Shown: positions 1-13,500 of the stretch, one piece after another
Layout of the letters: each line of letters starts with the position of its first letter
How positions within the stretch are numbered: the first letter of the stretch is position 1
Assembly (NCBI GenBank): GCA_022829145.1
Contig: CM040748.1
Location: 28,379,001 to 28,443,000, forward strand
Origin: Albula goreensis
Taxonomy: Eukaryota; Chordata; Actinopteri; Albuliformes; Albulidae
Direction: 5' to 3'
DNA: 64,000 nucleotides
Program-made: the position numbers and the translations under genes
The notes under the pieces: model-generated
What the model saw: the letters and a program-made list of their open reading frames with translations, nothing else
Told to the model about the DNA's origin: nothing
The model's database searches: none

Positions 1-813
1 TGAGATGCCAGTTAATCGGTTCCCAGGCGAATCCCATCGGTTTAACTTCTGCTGCCATGGGTGATGAAGGTGACGTGGGCATGTGGGGGGTAAAAGGCCA
101 GCGGCTAATGACATCACTGACCTGTGACACAGACCAGAACAGCAAGCCACAGTCCCTGTGAACCTCAGGAACAGGGAGGCTAGCACAAACAGAGCCCAGT
201 CCCCAGCCCTGAATCACTGCAGGGCCATTACTGTTTCTCAGAATAAGATAAAGAGGAACTCCCCATTTGATGTCACTCTAAAATGTATAAAGGGTTGATG
301 CTAAAATGTTCTTGGAAGCTGTGTCCCCTCTTATGAAGACGTAGGTCTGCCTAAGAATACCAAAAAGATGTATAGCATGTACAAAGAGTAAAAATAATGA
401 TTTATTACGTTCATATGTTTATATTGTTTTTACAGCATCTATGGCCTGATGAAGGCTCATGGCTGTAGGTTTTTACCAATTTCATAAGAGAAAGATTACC
501 AGATTTTGTGAAAAAGGTATTTTTTGTTTAATCTAATTTCCACCCAAGTTTTATGTTTTAATGCATTGGAAATGTTTCTAGTTTATATGAGATTTTTGCT
601 CTATTTGAGTCAGGGCTGCCATCTATCGGTGAAATTCAGAACACTGGACATTAACACTATGTATCCTAAGATATGGTGTAAATGTGTTTCATAAACAAAA
701 CCTACCTGGTTTCATAAACCAGAAAAATGTTTTATTTTTTATCAAAATACAGATTAATACATCCCAGGATTATTCAGACAATGGAAGCCTGAACCAAATG
801 AACGCTGATTTTA

Positions 814-850
814 TGTGTGTGTGTGTGAGTGTGTGTGTGTGTGTGTGTGT
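814..850. repeat. (TG)n microsatellite
   Basis: About 18 TG dinucleotides with one interruption (GTGAGT). It causes a false open frame rich in Cys-Val. Confidence 0.95.
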
Positions 851-984
851 ATGCCATAAAACACGAACACAATATAAGCGTTTAGACTGGAATGAAGATG
901 AAGGTCACTTAAAACCACAATGCATTTCTTTATTGTACACTAATTAATTCAGGTAATGTAATTAATTTCATAGTATACTACATC

Positions 985-1176
985 ATTGCCAGTAGGATGG
1001 CAGCCATTTTGTGACAGGAGGCTCATCACACATCAGCTTGAGGTGGACAGAGAGGGAATCATTGGGCCAGTTGGGGGTTGATTGGGTGGCCAGATGGAGA
1101 GAGCCAAGCTGGGAATTTGGCCAGGACACTGGGGAACCCCTACTCCTTGCAATAAGTGCCACAGGATGTTTAATTA
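985..1176. repeat. Putative interspersed repeat fragment
   Basis: The block differs in composition from its AT-rich surroundings. Its 3' half (accactgggg-like start, then a CCCCTACTC core and a GTGCCAC-GGAT-TTTAAT tail) resembles a dispersed element I recall from many fish genomes. The family name is not certain and the match is from memory, so this is inference. Confidence 0.35.
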
Positions 1177-3944
1177 ACACATTATATAACCTGTATTTTT
1201 CCCAGCCCTTTAATCATAATGGGTTAAACATTTTTGTACAGTTTATTAACCGCACATTTTATTTCAGATCAGTTTTGAACTGATTATTCTAAATAATAAT
1301 TCTATACCCAACAATGTAAGATAAGAGATGCTTATTTGTTTGAACACATTGGAAGAAGCATGTAAATTATACCTGTCTCTTTTTTATTTTCCCCATTTTG
1401 TTTCTACACATGTTCCATCCCTCCAAACACTGAAGTGCTGCGTTTCATGGCTTCCCAATAAGAAAACTCCATGCTGAGTGGATTACAAGTCACACTTACA
1501 AAATTAACCACGAGATGGCGCTAAGATCACATTGCTATTGGCCTTTTAGCATTGCACAGAGTTTGGGACACTGAAATGATCATCAGGCTGCAGAACTATG
1601 GCCAGAATGGAGGAGCTAAGGAGCAGGATCCTTTCAGCAAATTACAGTATCTCAGTAATTAACCAGCTGTGTGTGTGGGTAAACACAGCAATGTGTGCAA
1701 AGTAAATGCATGATTTAAACTGGCCTTATTAAACTAAATTAAGTTTATTTGACACAAATTTGACAAAAAGTGTCAAATATACAAGTACTGCTAACTGACG
1801 TAAATCCACTGAAAAGCAAACCATAGGCTGACATTGTAGATTTTTATTGTAAATCATGTGACAAAAAGTCTCGTGCTAAAAATATTACTACTTCTAACAA
1901 CAACAAAAATAATAATGCTTGTAAGCCTCTACAGATAAGCTTGTCTCTTCCGAATAGCTCAGGATGTGATTTAATGATATCATGCAATGTTCTTTTGCAC
2001 ATTAAGATTAGGAAATGAGAGAAACCCATGTGACATGTTGAATGATTTGGCTCCATCCAATGAGCTGCATACATGCACCAACTGAGTTCTTATACCCAGA
2101 GCATTCCAGAAACGATTTATAATGATGTTTAGTTAATGTTCAAGCCAGAGAAGAGTGCCAAGATTTGGGAGTCTCTCTGAAGATTCCTTTGGAACTTGGC
2201 CAGTGTTGGCATTGAAGGAAAGGTGTTTGTGAAATGCTTATTTTTAATGAGACTTAATTCGCAACAAAGTTCCTCTCTCCTCGCCCAAGGCAATAGTTAC
2301 CTTTGGTCATTGTTGGGTTACTAACACGTGATTAGTTTGTCTGTAGCTATTGTCACGTGCCTAATTATAAAGCTGTATAAGATATATGAAGTGGCACCAT
2401 TACATTTGCGTTCATCTTCTTGGCCGCATAATTCCTCTGCATCCACAAAGATGTGTGTGTTGCTTAAAGGTTTTCTCAGAGCATAATGTGGGTGCAGGCC
2501 AGGAGACAATGTGGTATATGGAATCAGTTTGGTAACTGGGCCTGTAGCTCATTGATTTCAGGGTTGCTTCCCAGATAAGGCATTGTGGTTTCACCATGAA
2601 CAAGGTGCACAGAATTGCATCAGTAAAAAATCAGCTGTTTAAATGGATTGCTTGGTGCATCTGTAGCTCTCTGGATAGTTGTCCACATTCTGGATATCTG
2701 AAAAGTGTATGTATGAGTAGAGAGAAAAAAATACTTAACATCTGTGAATGAAACACCTCAGGGATATCTTCCTTCTTTTCAGTCCCCACACCACTCACAT
2801 GATGCCATTTGGGGAACAAATAGTCAATATACTAACAGTTCACACATCTTGCAGGCACCCAGACAGCCAGAGGAGGGCAGTAGCGAGTTATGAGGTGAGA
2901 CGAACCCCATGTCCCAACAGTGCACTACATACTCCACACTATTGTGCATACACTGTATACTGTTCGAGAAAGTATATGTTTTCACTAGTTAGTGTATAAG
3001 AGTGAACACACTTGACAGTTTTGTACTATCCGGAAACACGCATCCACATCCGCTGTTTTGCAGGAGGCACCTCCCTCCCTGTTTTGCGTTGCATTCTGGG
3101 ACAATAGTGTCCATGCAAACCACACCTCGTTGCCATTGTTAATGCATATTTTTACTACCTCGTGCATAGTGTGTGACAAAAATTAACCACACTATGTACT
3201 ACGCACTCAGAAAGTGGCTCTAAATAGCACAAGGCTTTTCAATCAGCTTTTCAACTGTTCTTCCCCAGAATGCTCGGCCAGCTGTAGACCTCTGGTAGTA
3301 GCTGGTAATGACTCGGCTGGGACACGAATGGAACATCCAGCTGCAGGACCCAGCTGCTTTGACTATAGGCCACCCAAAAGCCTAGGATGAATGGGTTCTC
3401 AGTGAAAGGTGAGCCACTGGCCTCTAATGCTGTAGTTCCCAAACGGTGGATCAAAACCCACCAGCAGTTGTAGAGAGCAATTGAGTTAGGTGGTAAGGAA
3501 GACACATCCTGCTACATAACATGCATGTTCCATAGCGGTTGCATCAGTCTAATTACTGTACTATTTACAATGTATATACACCACTGATTTGACACATGTT
3601 AAAATAACATATGCACTGCAAATAGTGCAGTTTTGACCCATGTTAAAAACATTGCCCTTTCAGTTTTTATCATATGCTGCAGTTTAAGAAGACTTTGGAC
3701 AAAGAAATTGTCTTCATTCATAAAACAGAACACAGGCTGAGAGAAGTCAAGAATAAACTAGACCACAGGTGACCCAACATGATAAGCATGAATCCTCCTT
3801 TCCTCCACTACTAGCTTGTGTCTTTCCTCCCTCTAATTTTCCAGTATTAGAGGAAGTGAAGTGATGAGGTGGTAAAGGAGAAGATTAGTTTTGGAGTACA
3901 TTTTTTGAGTACTGGGACAGAACCCTTGAGGGTCACAGGATTTT

Positions 3945-4040
3945 CTGGTTTTCATTGTTACTCAGTGTTTAATTAATCATTAAGTTAATACGCTTTACTC
4001 TTCTCACCTGTTTTCTTGGGTCTGAACTAGTCATGGATGA
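3945..4040 (+). repeat. Fragment of a dispersed fish repeat, copy A
   Basis: It shares an ordered set of words with the block at 53950-54075: GTTACTCAG, then a TTAATTAA-like stretch, then CTCACCTGTTTTCTT followed by GGT-TGAA. Two diverged copies in the same order 50 kb apart indicate an interspersed repeat. The family is not named. Confidence 0.55.
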
Positions 4041-7000
4041 AATGAGGTTTCATGAACCCATTAGGGCATAGCTACACTCATCTGTCAATCATTGACTTGT
4101 TTGAGCCAATCAATAATGTTTTTCTCTCCACAGCCGATACAATCATTGGTCCAAGTCACTGAGTCACTATTTGGTAGCGCCTCCTCTTTTCGGTTAATGA
4201 AACCACACTTCCCCATCACTGGTCTGAACTGATCCATGATTTAAGGGTGAAAACAAAAACCAGCAGACACTGTAGCCCTCTGGGATCAGGGTTTTTCACC
4301 CATTTGCTAGACCATAATAATGTGAGGTTCAGAGTCTGGTGACAGTATTTCCCTATGGAATCACAAAACCACGAGGGAAGCTCTATTATGGGTTGTAGAA
4401 ATGAGAAGCATATGAAGTATAATGATTTCTTGGCTCTTTAATTACACTTTAAAATGGAACAGTTTCCATCCATATCCTTAAAATGTATAAATTATGTAAC
4501 TTTCCATGGGATGTTAACATTATAGCTACAGATTGTTGTATCTTAAAGCTAAACACAGCATGACTGAGGGCTCTGGGTTTTAACAATATGAGAGAGGCAA
4601 TATCTGCTATTACATAATTACTCATAATAAAATTGCCCATGACACAACGGTATGCATTTGGATGGGTAGACTGTTTAACAGTTGGTGCTTTGGAGACACA
4701 CTCGTATTTCACACTCTCTTCAGGGCTGATGGTGGGCTGTCTGGTTTATATCAGGTGACATCTTATGTTTTTCTTACCCAGCACTGAAGCTTGACCGATT
4801 TTATACCACACAAACATTGTTACTCATTCTGTATTTGCCCTGTTGGAAGCTGCTTTGTAAATCACTCAAAGGGTATTGAAAGCGTCACATATTTTTCATA
4901 CTGATGTAAAATCCTGACAGCAAGCAACAAATACCCATGAGTCTTTGCACATGTCCTAAAGACCCACTCACAATTATGCTGGTTTTTATTCCAACCATAA
5001 TAACAACCTCTAAATTATAATGAGCTGCTAACAGTTCTTAATTAGATATTTTCAAAGTCTCATGAAGGATGACTTACCTTCTTAAGTCCATGTTATGTAA
5101 CTACTAAAACTGCTATATATTCCAGGAAAAATAAATGTGTTCCTGTAAAGTCCAACGACTTTCAATCAGTCAGATCAGCTAATGCTTTTGTCTTCTGTGC
5201 TATATTAGGTTATATTGCAAGCAGCCCCATTTGAAAGAACTTTTGTTTTTGCTTGATTCAATGACACAGTAACAGGTGAAATCAATTTGGTCCTATTTGC
5301 TGAGAGAGTGGAATGCTAGCCACTGAATCTAAACCATTTCTGTCAAAAAAAGAACTCAATGGCAAAGCAAATAGAAAAAGTCAAATCTGCACTGCCTTAT
5401 AATATGTTTAATGACAGAATTACAGTACAATTTAAACACATGTTGTCAACAATCTTAAGTAATCTGATTAAGAGATCAGATTTGACAAAAGCCAGCATGC
5501 ACAGAGAGTTCCAAGGACCAAAACTGAGAAATGCTGGTCAAGGCGAAGCTTCAGAAATGATGTTGCTAAACCCCAGATGCTACATCTCTATGGCACCTGG
5601 AAAGAGAAGTTTCATTTTCTAGTTTCCAGCAATCTGATTGGTTCCACGAAGTTTGAGCCAGCATTCCCATAGGTTAAGTCTTGTTTCCAGTTACAGCAGT
5701 GACCTCAAATGCCATAGATAGCCCTGAGTAATACAGGATTTTATTCCGATCAGTTACTGCTGTTTAAATCGGATCAATTACTGGTTTAAACATAAGCATG
5801 TGACTACGCAGTAAAGCACAGAATATAAGTGACAGTTGTTGTTCATATAAACAAAATAACACATTGCATTTCAGATTACGTGCAAGACAATATTCATAAT
5901 TTTGCAAGCAATTGAACTAATTATCTAATCAAGAGGCATGGAGAATGAGCTGGCATGCACATGACCCTGTGTGGCTCTGAATCTGAGATCACTGAGTCAG
6001 GGCCTGTATGCATGAATTCTTTGTGTATGAGCCCCAGATCCCCTGTTAGACAAGATGATTATCCATCAGAAGACTTGTTGTGATTTACTGTTGGGTTATT
6101 GGCCACCTTTTTTAACAAAAAATACATGTGCACTGCCCTGAATTATGGTACATTCTGGAAACGAGGATTATGATCATTTGGGAAGGTGTTTTTGTGTTCA
6201 GTAGGCCCCAGTTTAGGCAATCTCACAGGTAACACCTGCTTGGTTGATCTCCCATGGAGAAAGAACCATTTTGGAGTTGTTTGGAGAGGTAATAAAAATG
6301 TAATACCACATCTTAGAAAAGTTATACCAAAGTATTAATACCCTGAAAATCTCATGGAGAAAATTTAATTGTAACTTTGGCATGTGCAACAAGTTGAAAC
6401 AACCTATACAATATGGATTGCTGGATCATACAGGCATCCTAAATGATGTTAGGGAGTGTTTTTTGCGGAGCTTTCAATGGGAACCACTTGGCATTTCATC
6501 ACCCCATTCACCTCTTTGTTGTAATGGCTTGCAGATATTCGGTTAGTCGCCAAAACGTATAGTTTTAAGTCGTCGATATTTTAAATATGTCATGACAGGT
6601 TAGAATGGTCTAAAAACTATTAGCATGCACATTCACAACGGTTGTGGCATTCATGTACAAACATTTTGCCCGTGGTTTCGAGTGCAGTGAACGATGAAGT
6701 CCGTCCTTTTCTTTGCATGAGTGAAAATGTAATGTCAACACAGGGTGTCGACAGTGTGTGGGGGTTAGAGTGCGTGCATTACAAAACATAGGTTTGAAAA
6801 GGAAACGCGGCGCACGCGGGACACCTTTTCCTGCACGTGCGAACATTTATGAATCAAGTGTTGTAAACTTTTGAATAAAAAATAAGACGACGGAGGAAGC
6901 ACACAAGTAAAAAGTAAACAGTGCTTGTAAATGTTGCACCATGCGGGGGTTTTAGTCGTTCACTGATGCCTGTAATAGACTCGTGTCCTGTTTTTTTAAT

Positions 7001-7049
7001 AAGTTGCTTCAGGTGTTGGAAAATAATGCGACTAAAGTGGAGGTTGAGC

Positions 7050-7329
7050 CAAAAAAGCAAAATAATGAAATTAGTCAATGACGTAAAACGTATAGCAAAC
7101 TGAGTTGTGGGTTGTCGTGCTTTTGCAGCGCACCTCTCAACTGTCTCTTCAGTTCTCCGCCCTGCGCAACTCCGCCCTTCTCTCGGTGTCCCGTTCTGTC
7201 TATTTCTCTGTGGAACACTGAGTCGGGGTTACATCACGGCGCACACCCGTTTCATTCTGGGGAACGGACACATTGAAGTTATAGGAACTGCAGATTTTTT
7301 TTAACGCCGGCCCTTTAACTGTATAGATA
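7050..7329 (+). promoter_or_regulatory. nid1: Probable nid1 promoter and 5'UTR
   Basis: This stretch lies directly upstream of the nid1 start codon and is more GC- and CpG-rich than the flank. Two inverted GC boxes (CCGCCC) are at 7157-7162 and 7172-7177. I see no convincing TATA box, consistent with a GC-box promoter. There is no ATG between 7141 and 7329, so the first ATG met by a scanning ribosome is the nid1 start. The transcription start itself cannot be fixed from sequence. Confidence 0.6.
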
Positions 7330-7533
7330 ATGGGTTTGCAACGGCAAGGACAGCTTGTATCGATAACCCTTCTCGCACTTGTTGTCACCGTCAATTGTGT
7401 GAACCGAGGCGAGCTCTTTCCGTATGGAGAGGGAGCTGGGGACCGTGTATTGGACCCTGGAAACGACCAGACTGAAGAACTTGCACTGGACAAATCAATG
7501 TATTTCTTCGATGGATCATTTGACAGTGTTTAT
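7330..7533 (+). CDS. nid1: nid1 exon 1: start codon, signal peptide, start of G1
   Basis: Residues 1-68. The ATG has A at -3 and G at +4, and an in-frame TAG lies two codons upstream (7324-7326), so this start is secure. A hydrophobic core (about residues 9-21, [13 protein letters not shown]) followed by Asn-Cys gives a signal peptide, with cleavage expected near residue 23. The mature start GELFPYG matches the ELFPFG start of mammalian NID1. The exon ends after DSVY in phase 0 with donor GTGAGT. Confidence 0.95.
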
Positions 7534-10500
7534 GTGAGTATTATTAACTTCGGAATTTAACAGGTATATAATTAATGTCAAACCTTCCAAAAAGTTCAAA
7601 GCATTTAATTGCATCAACTCCATAAAATATGCGTCTGAAAGAGTATTTTAACTGTGCACCTTTATGGCATGTCTTTAGTGCAAAATGTTGCATTGCTCCT
7701 GTTTTACATTGAAAGTTGCATGCTTACACGTGCTTAATGGTATTATAAAAAAGCAGGACCATTAACTGCGCCTCGCTTGCAAGACACTCGCGTGCAGTCC
7801 AAAAGCCAGCTTGACGGATTCGGTTTCCCATTTAGTTTTGCTCGCATTATGCTAAATGAGACATTTTGTCAACTTTTTAGCTTTCATTTCTATATGTAGA
7901 GCTGAGTTAAGTGAGAGGTTAACGTTTCACCCATATTTGAAGTAAGGGGAGTCATTAACTCTCAGAAATTATGGGAAGGGTACTGAAAGATACAGTTAAG
8001 TCTAGGATATCGTACCTTGGAATGTTGATAATGTTCAAGGATCCTTGTAGCGGTTACAAAATATCGGTTTTAAGGTTTTACCCAAGAGCAAAGTCCAGGA
8101 ATGGGCTAGATTTAATCCTTTCAAACCTCAAAAAGAGTTTCATGTTCACACCAATCTATTGAGTTTGTCCTTTTCAGCTCAGGTTTTACCACAAGCAGGG
8201 GTTGCCAACCCTGGTCCTGGGTAGCTGTACAATGTCATGGTTATTATTTTCTTCTTAAATTCCACAAGAAGCTCAGACCAAAGAAGCCAAATGAGGTCAG
8301 TTAACTGTATTATTCACTGCCTTAATTATTCAGTTAAAATGGCAAATTATACAAATTACATATTTCTGTAGCAGATCATGTACTTAGCGAAGAGATAGCT
8401 GGGTCTGCAATAGGTGACCATTGTATTCTTTGCATTGTTAATATGTGAGGGGTGCAGGATACAAGAAACTGGCTCACAGAAAACATCCTCACTACTGGTC
8501 AATTGCAAGGTATGTGATATATTTACAGAAATGTCATTTGGATGAAGTATCCATTAAGTGCTTAGTAATGGTGAAAACCAGCACAACCTTTGGCTCCCTG
8601 GACTAAGGTTAAGGACCACTGCGCTACACCCCCAGCAGGTACAGAGTTTACATTTTATGATCTGTATCACACAGGCATTGACCATATGCTTGTTATTTCT
8701 AGTTTTACAGGCTGTGTCACTGCAGTGCATTTTAGAATCTTGTTCTGTGTGTCAGATAATTATAGTGTTGTTTAAAGAACATCCCAAGATCATCCCAAAA
8801 CACATATACACAAAAAAACATGTGCCCTTATTTTTGGCTATGACATCATAACTGTGAGTCTGTATACTGAATCATTTTTAAATGTTATACCTCAGTCCAG
8901 CTTCTGGGGATGAGCTTTTCTTAAAAAAAAAAAAATCAAGGAACAACTTTAACTTTTGACAAATCCCATGAGAGAGTGCATTCATCAAGCGATGAACTAA
9001 CCAAATCCACCTTTGCGCACAAGTCGTATCATAGCAACCTATAGGGCAGAAAAGTGAATAAAGTTAACCAGGAGGTCTATCATAGGTCAAACACATGAGT
9101 TTGAGACTAGTTGTGCTCTTTTGATGTTTTATAACCAGTAAAGTGAAGCTTAAAAGGACTGTATTAAATTAGCTAATTATTTGTGCATCATTGATTTGAA
9201 AACATACATTTGTATAGTATCTGTGTGAGGGCAAAGTTCAATTCATAGCAGTTTGACCTGTAACTCCCAAACATGCAACTTAAGCAAGTCAGTAAATTAG
9301 TTATGGTAATCGACCGTGTTTTGACCCTTATAAGTCATCCCATATGAGTTCTTGGCTATTGTGATTGAGCCGTAGGTGTTGGATTAAAACTTTACGGACC
9401 ACACTGGGCTCAGCTGGAGAGTCGCTGCGTGGAGCCAGATTTCCCAGCGATAGGGTCTCGACGCATAGCCCAGCTGTGATTCGCATACGGCAGATGTGAG
9501 ATGGAATGTCTTGGCATGCGCTGCTCCCTCTGAGAAACGAGTTCCTGCGTCGAGGATGATTTTCAACGCCACGCTGTTGTCACAGGTCGTAGAGACGGAA
9601 CTCTATACGACCAGCCCAGTCACAAGGGAGGATCTTTTTTGTTCATCAGCTGGTTCAATTCCCTCCTGTAGATCTTGTTTTATAGGGTTACCATATGTCT
9701 GGTTTCTCCTATATGCGTATTCTTTTTTTTTACACTTAGATCTTTTTGTGAATGATGAACCTAAATGGGCTGAATGGGTCTGTTCTCATCATTATGTATT
9801 GTTATTCCTATCCAGCAGTATTTTTTATGCTTTTCCTCCTATTGCTAATAATTCTGAAAGGCCTGTATGGATTCATAAACCATATTCATTTCTACCACCT
9901 GTTCTGTCAGCTTGTGAAGGTGCCCATATGTAAGCACTCTCCTCTAAAACACTCCTGATATCAGATGCTGCTTTTCTTCATACCGCAGTCTGCAAACTTG
10001 AGTGTGTGCAGAGATTGAGGCAGAGGAAGTACGCTCAGACTGTTGGCACCAGACAGAATGAAAGGTTTAGGGTCAGGGACAGGTGGCTGCTGGCGAAAAT
10101 GAAGACACAGGCATCCCCGCCAGAGTGAATACCCACCTTGGGGGGCATTAAGGATATCTATCACCCCTGGGCTGCCAGCCATTGGCCTTATTCACATTCT
10201 GTACCAGACCACAGGGCTTATCCACACACTGGATACTGATCTTTAACATATGAGCCACTCACAATTTCTCCTATTTTTGGAAATATCTACAGAAAATATC
10301 AGTAATTTTGGCCTGCTTGTCATGTTTTTGAATTAGTCTGTGGATCATAACTCTGTAGTGTCTTCTTTTTGGAAAGGTCAGGAATGGTGACCATGTTGTG
10401 CTTCACCAGGAGGTAGACAGAGCACAGATGGGTGTAATGGGTTGTACAGCTGAGTTCTCTGTAACCGCTTCTCCTAATCCAGGCTTTTCCACATATATAC

Positions 10501-13500
10501 GCTGCTTCCCATTAATGTACCAGCGAAGATATGCTGAGGTTTTGGCAACAAAGTGAGTGCCTAAATTCTCAAGCCCCCTCCCCATTTCAGGTTTCACTGA
10601 TTTCCATATGGCAGATGCCCCTACACAGAATGGCTTACACTTTTATTTTACATAAGATCCATGTAAGCATCTGAACATTTACCAAGACAACTCTAGGAAA
10701 TCAAGCCAGCAAACTCATAGTTCCAAGACCAGCCACCTAACCATTGTGCAACCAGAGGCTGCAGGTTTAATTCCCATGTAAGGAATTTTCATTGTAACCT
10801 TCAGCACTGTACCTCTCCTGCATTGCTTCTGGGTGTTATAGTCTGAAATAAATAGTGTGTAAAGATGTTAACTGTTGTCTTTGATAAGGGAATTTGCGGT
10901 ATGCCTCAGTGTAAAGTTATGAACTTAAACTCGATTGCTTGAATAAACTGTCCAGCAGTGTAAATGGACTTTATGAAAAATATAGCTATTTTAGGCACTC
11001 TGGATAAGAGTTTGCACAGTGGAACTTATTTTCCACATATAACTTATGTGGAAAAGCACACTCAATCTGTTGAGACCATGCCCCCACAGAAGTTCAAATA
11101 ATTTTTCTGTAGATGTGAATGTTCTTTTATCTTTTGCAGGAAAGCATGTATGTGTCCTACAATTTAGCTAGCTATCTACAAAGGAAGTCTAGAGATATAG
11201 GATAAATCCCATTTGTTGTTTTTCATATCCTCTTAAGTCAAAATAATTATTATTCTTTATCTCAGAGTAAGTCTAGCAAGAAAAGCAATTTTGCAACTGG
11301 TATGCTGTGTATGTATGTGTGTGCTCACGTGTGAGTGTTAAAGGAGAGCTTTATTCTCTGGCTACTGAAATTGAATTTCAGTTCTTCATGTCTGTTATAA
11401 AACTCCTGTCTGCAGATGGCATACTGGTGTTTACAACAATTTCAGTTTCTATCTGAAATCCCTTAGATCATCTAATGGTGTATAATCTAATTTATAATGT
11501 ATGAACATGTACACAAAGCCCAAACAATGCAAGAGCATTACTTACATACTTATATTAACATGGATATGCATAAATCATAAATGACCAAAACAGTTTCTCC
11601 ATTCTTTATTGACTGCCTCTGGCCCTCCCCTGATTTGAACAACCAATGAGAATTGACACAAGTGTCACCGAAGACTTTCTCTCGCTTGTTCTTAAGCTTT
11701 TTGTCCCAGTTAATTCATCACAGTATCCATTGCGACAAGCAAATTTGGCACACAGATTATCCATTGTACTCCACAGACAAATATGTCTCTATTGCAATGA
11801 GAATCATTTCATAAATGGAAATGCCTTAGTCGTGTTGCACTCTCCATATAGTGAACGCTGTTCCATTCATTTTGGTTTCCTTCTAAGAGTTTTTCATTTT
11901 AGAATATGGTTGTGAGATTACCCACTGAAATTATTATTAATATATGTGAAATTTTATGTTATTTATTAATATATGTGAAAATATTCAAAATAACTGCTTA
12001 TTAATATGCTAACAAGTAAACATATCCGATCACTTACATTGTGTTGCAGAATAATCAGTACATTTCATGTGCGTGTGTCATTGGCCTTTGCACATTGCTC
12101 AAATTTCAGTTCTGTCCTTATTAACTAATGATATGATCACATAGCAGTAATGCATAGTGTTGCCCTTTACAGAAATAGACCACAATATAATATATTGGAA
12201 ACATGTTGATTTTTTGGCAAAATAATGATTTGACAGTAATGTATTTGCTGAATTTGTTGAAAAATAATATGAAAATTTACAAATAATACTCCTTCATATT
12301 TGCCCATTGTGTTGCAATATATATATATTCCTGATCTTTTTAATGTGTTTTATTTCAGTTCATTTAAACATCTCTAATTTCCATGAGGGAATGTTTCCAA
12401 TAAAGGCTATCTCCCTGAAGATTTATATTACCCACTTTCCTGCTTTTTCCCATGGTGCAGTGTGGAGTCATTTTCACCAATCAGAGGGTCTGCAGTGAGG
12501 GTCTGCAGACGGTCCCCTCCCCTAGAGGATGATTATGCGTACAATTATTTCCTCTTATCCTGCACTAGTTCTTCCTGCCCAGCCCTGATTATCCGATTGG
12601 CTGTCACGTACATTCGCCACATGCCCCACACGCGACAGAACTTTGCTCTGTGGAATGTTCATTCAACGTTCTGTGTTAATAGAACTCTGAGCAGAGCAAA
12701 TATGATTCCCAGTAGGGATAACTTGTACTCTGTCGGAGTGAAATGAACTCTGTCATAGTTAATGATTGTATTGCAAATGCTAATGAGCTTTCAGGCTTCG
12801 TTAGGCTCTCACAGATGCAATGGGAGTTATTGTCTCACCTGAAAGCAACTGAAAGGGAGGATTTATGTCCATTTATTGTGGCTGTGTAGTTTGTTCCTTC
12901 TGTTTTGTAAAGCTCAGTTGGGGCTGTGTGCAGTAAGCAAGCATATATTGTCTAGAGCAGAGTAAGTGTTTCTCAGGTGGCTATTGATATGCTAACAATG
13001 ACAAGTCACTGGTTGGTATACAACCCATGTAAAAGGATTTTCCCCCCTCTCACACCATGGCGAGCTGGTCCCCCCTCCCCTCTCACACCATGGCGAGCTG
13101 GTCCCCCTCCCCTCTCACACCATGGCGAGCTGGTCCCCCCTCCCCTCTCACATCATGGCGAGCTGGTCCCCACTCCCCTCTCACACCATGAGCTGGTCCC
13201 CCCTCCCCTCTCACACCACGGTGAGCTGGTTCTCTCCTCCCTGACTGGTACCGGTAGGACCTTAATCTTACAGCTGCCTCTGCAAAACTTCAGCAGATGG
13301 GAGCTCCAGGCCACTGTTCCCCCACCCCCCACCCACTCTAAGCCCGATCTCCCTTTGCTTCAGCTTAGGTCGCGATTGTATTTCTATGAGTGAATGTCTT
13401 TCCGGTTTTCCAGCTGTCTTTGATATTGCCCACCACCCCAACAAGTCTTTTCTGCTGGGACCTCCTGGGGGGAAAGGTGCATGCTGGGAAGTGGGAGAGA

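Larger units (their letters stand above)
1..7050. other. Intergenic 5' flank of nid1, no gene seen
   Basis: I see no coding exon here. Open frames are short, lack domain features and are interrupted by AT-rich sequence. The stretch holds a (TG)n tract at 814-850, a dispersed-repeat-like block at 985-1176, and fragments of a common fish interspersed repeat near 3945-4040 and 4976-5060. In mammals the gene on this side of NID1 is GPR137B, in divergent orientation; no part of a seven-helix protein is visible, so any orthologue would start outside the window. Confidence 0.6.

Noticed and set aside
1749-1780. Short inverted repeat TTTGACAC/GTGTCAAA
   Set aside because: The 8-bp arms lack a flanking target duplication or transposon body, so this is not evidence of a mobile element.
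1-7000. GPR137B upstream of nid1
   Set aside because: Expected from mammalian synteny, but no membrane-protein exon is visible on either strand.
9496-9933. 145-codon + frame in intron 1
   Set aside because: It mixes a CpG-rich block and AT-rich intron, has no recognised domain, and continues through plainly non-coding sequence.
12977-13393. 138-codon + frame as a gene
   Set aside because: Its length comes from a 31-bp minisatellite and it lies inside nid1 intron 1, with no splice or domain evidence.
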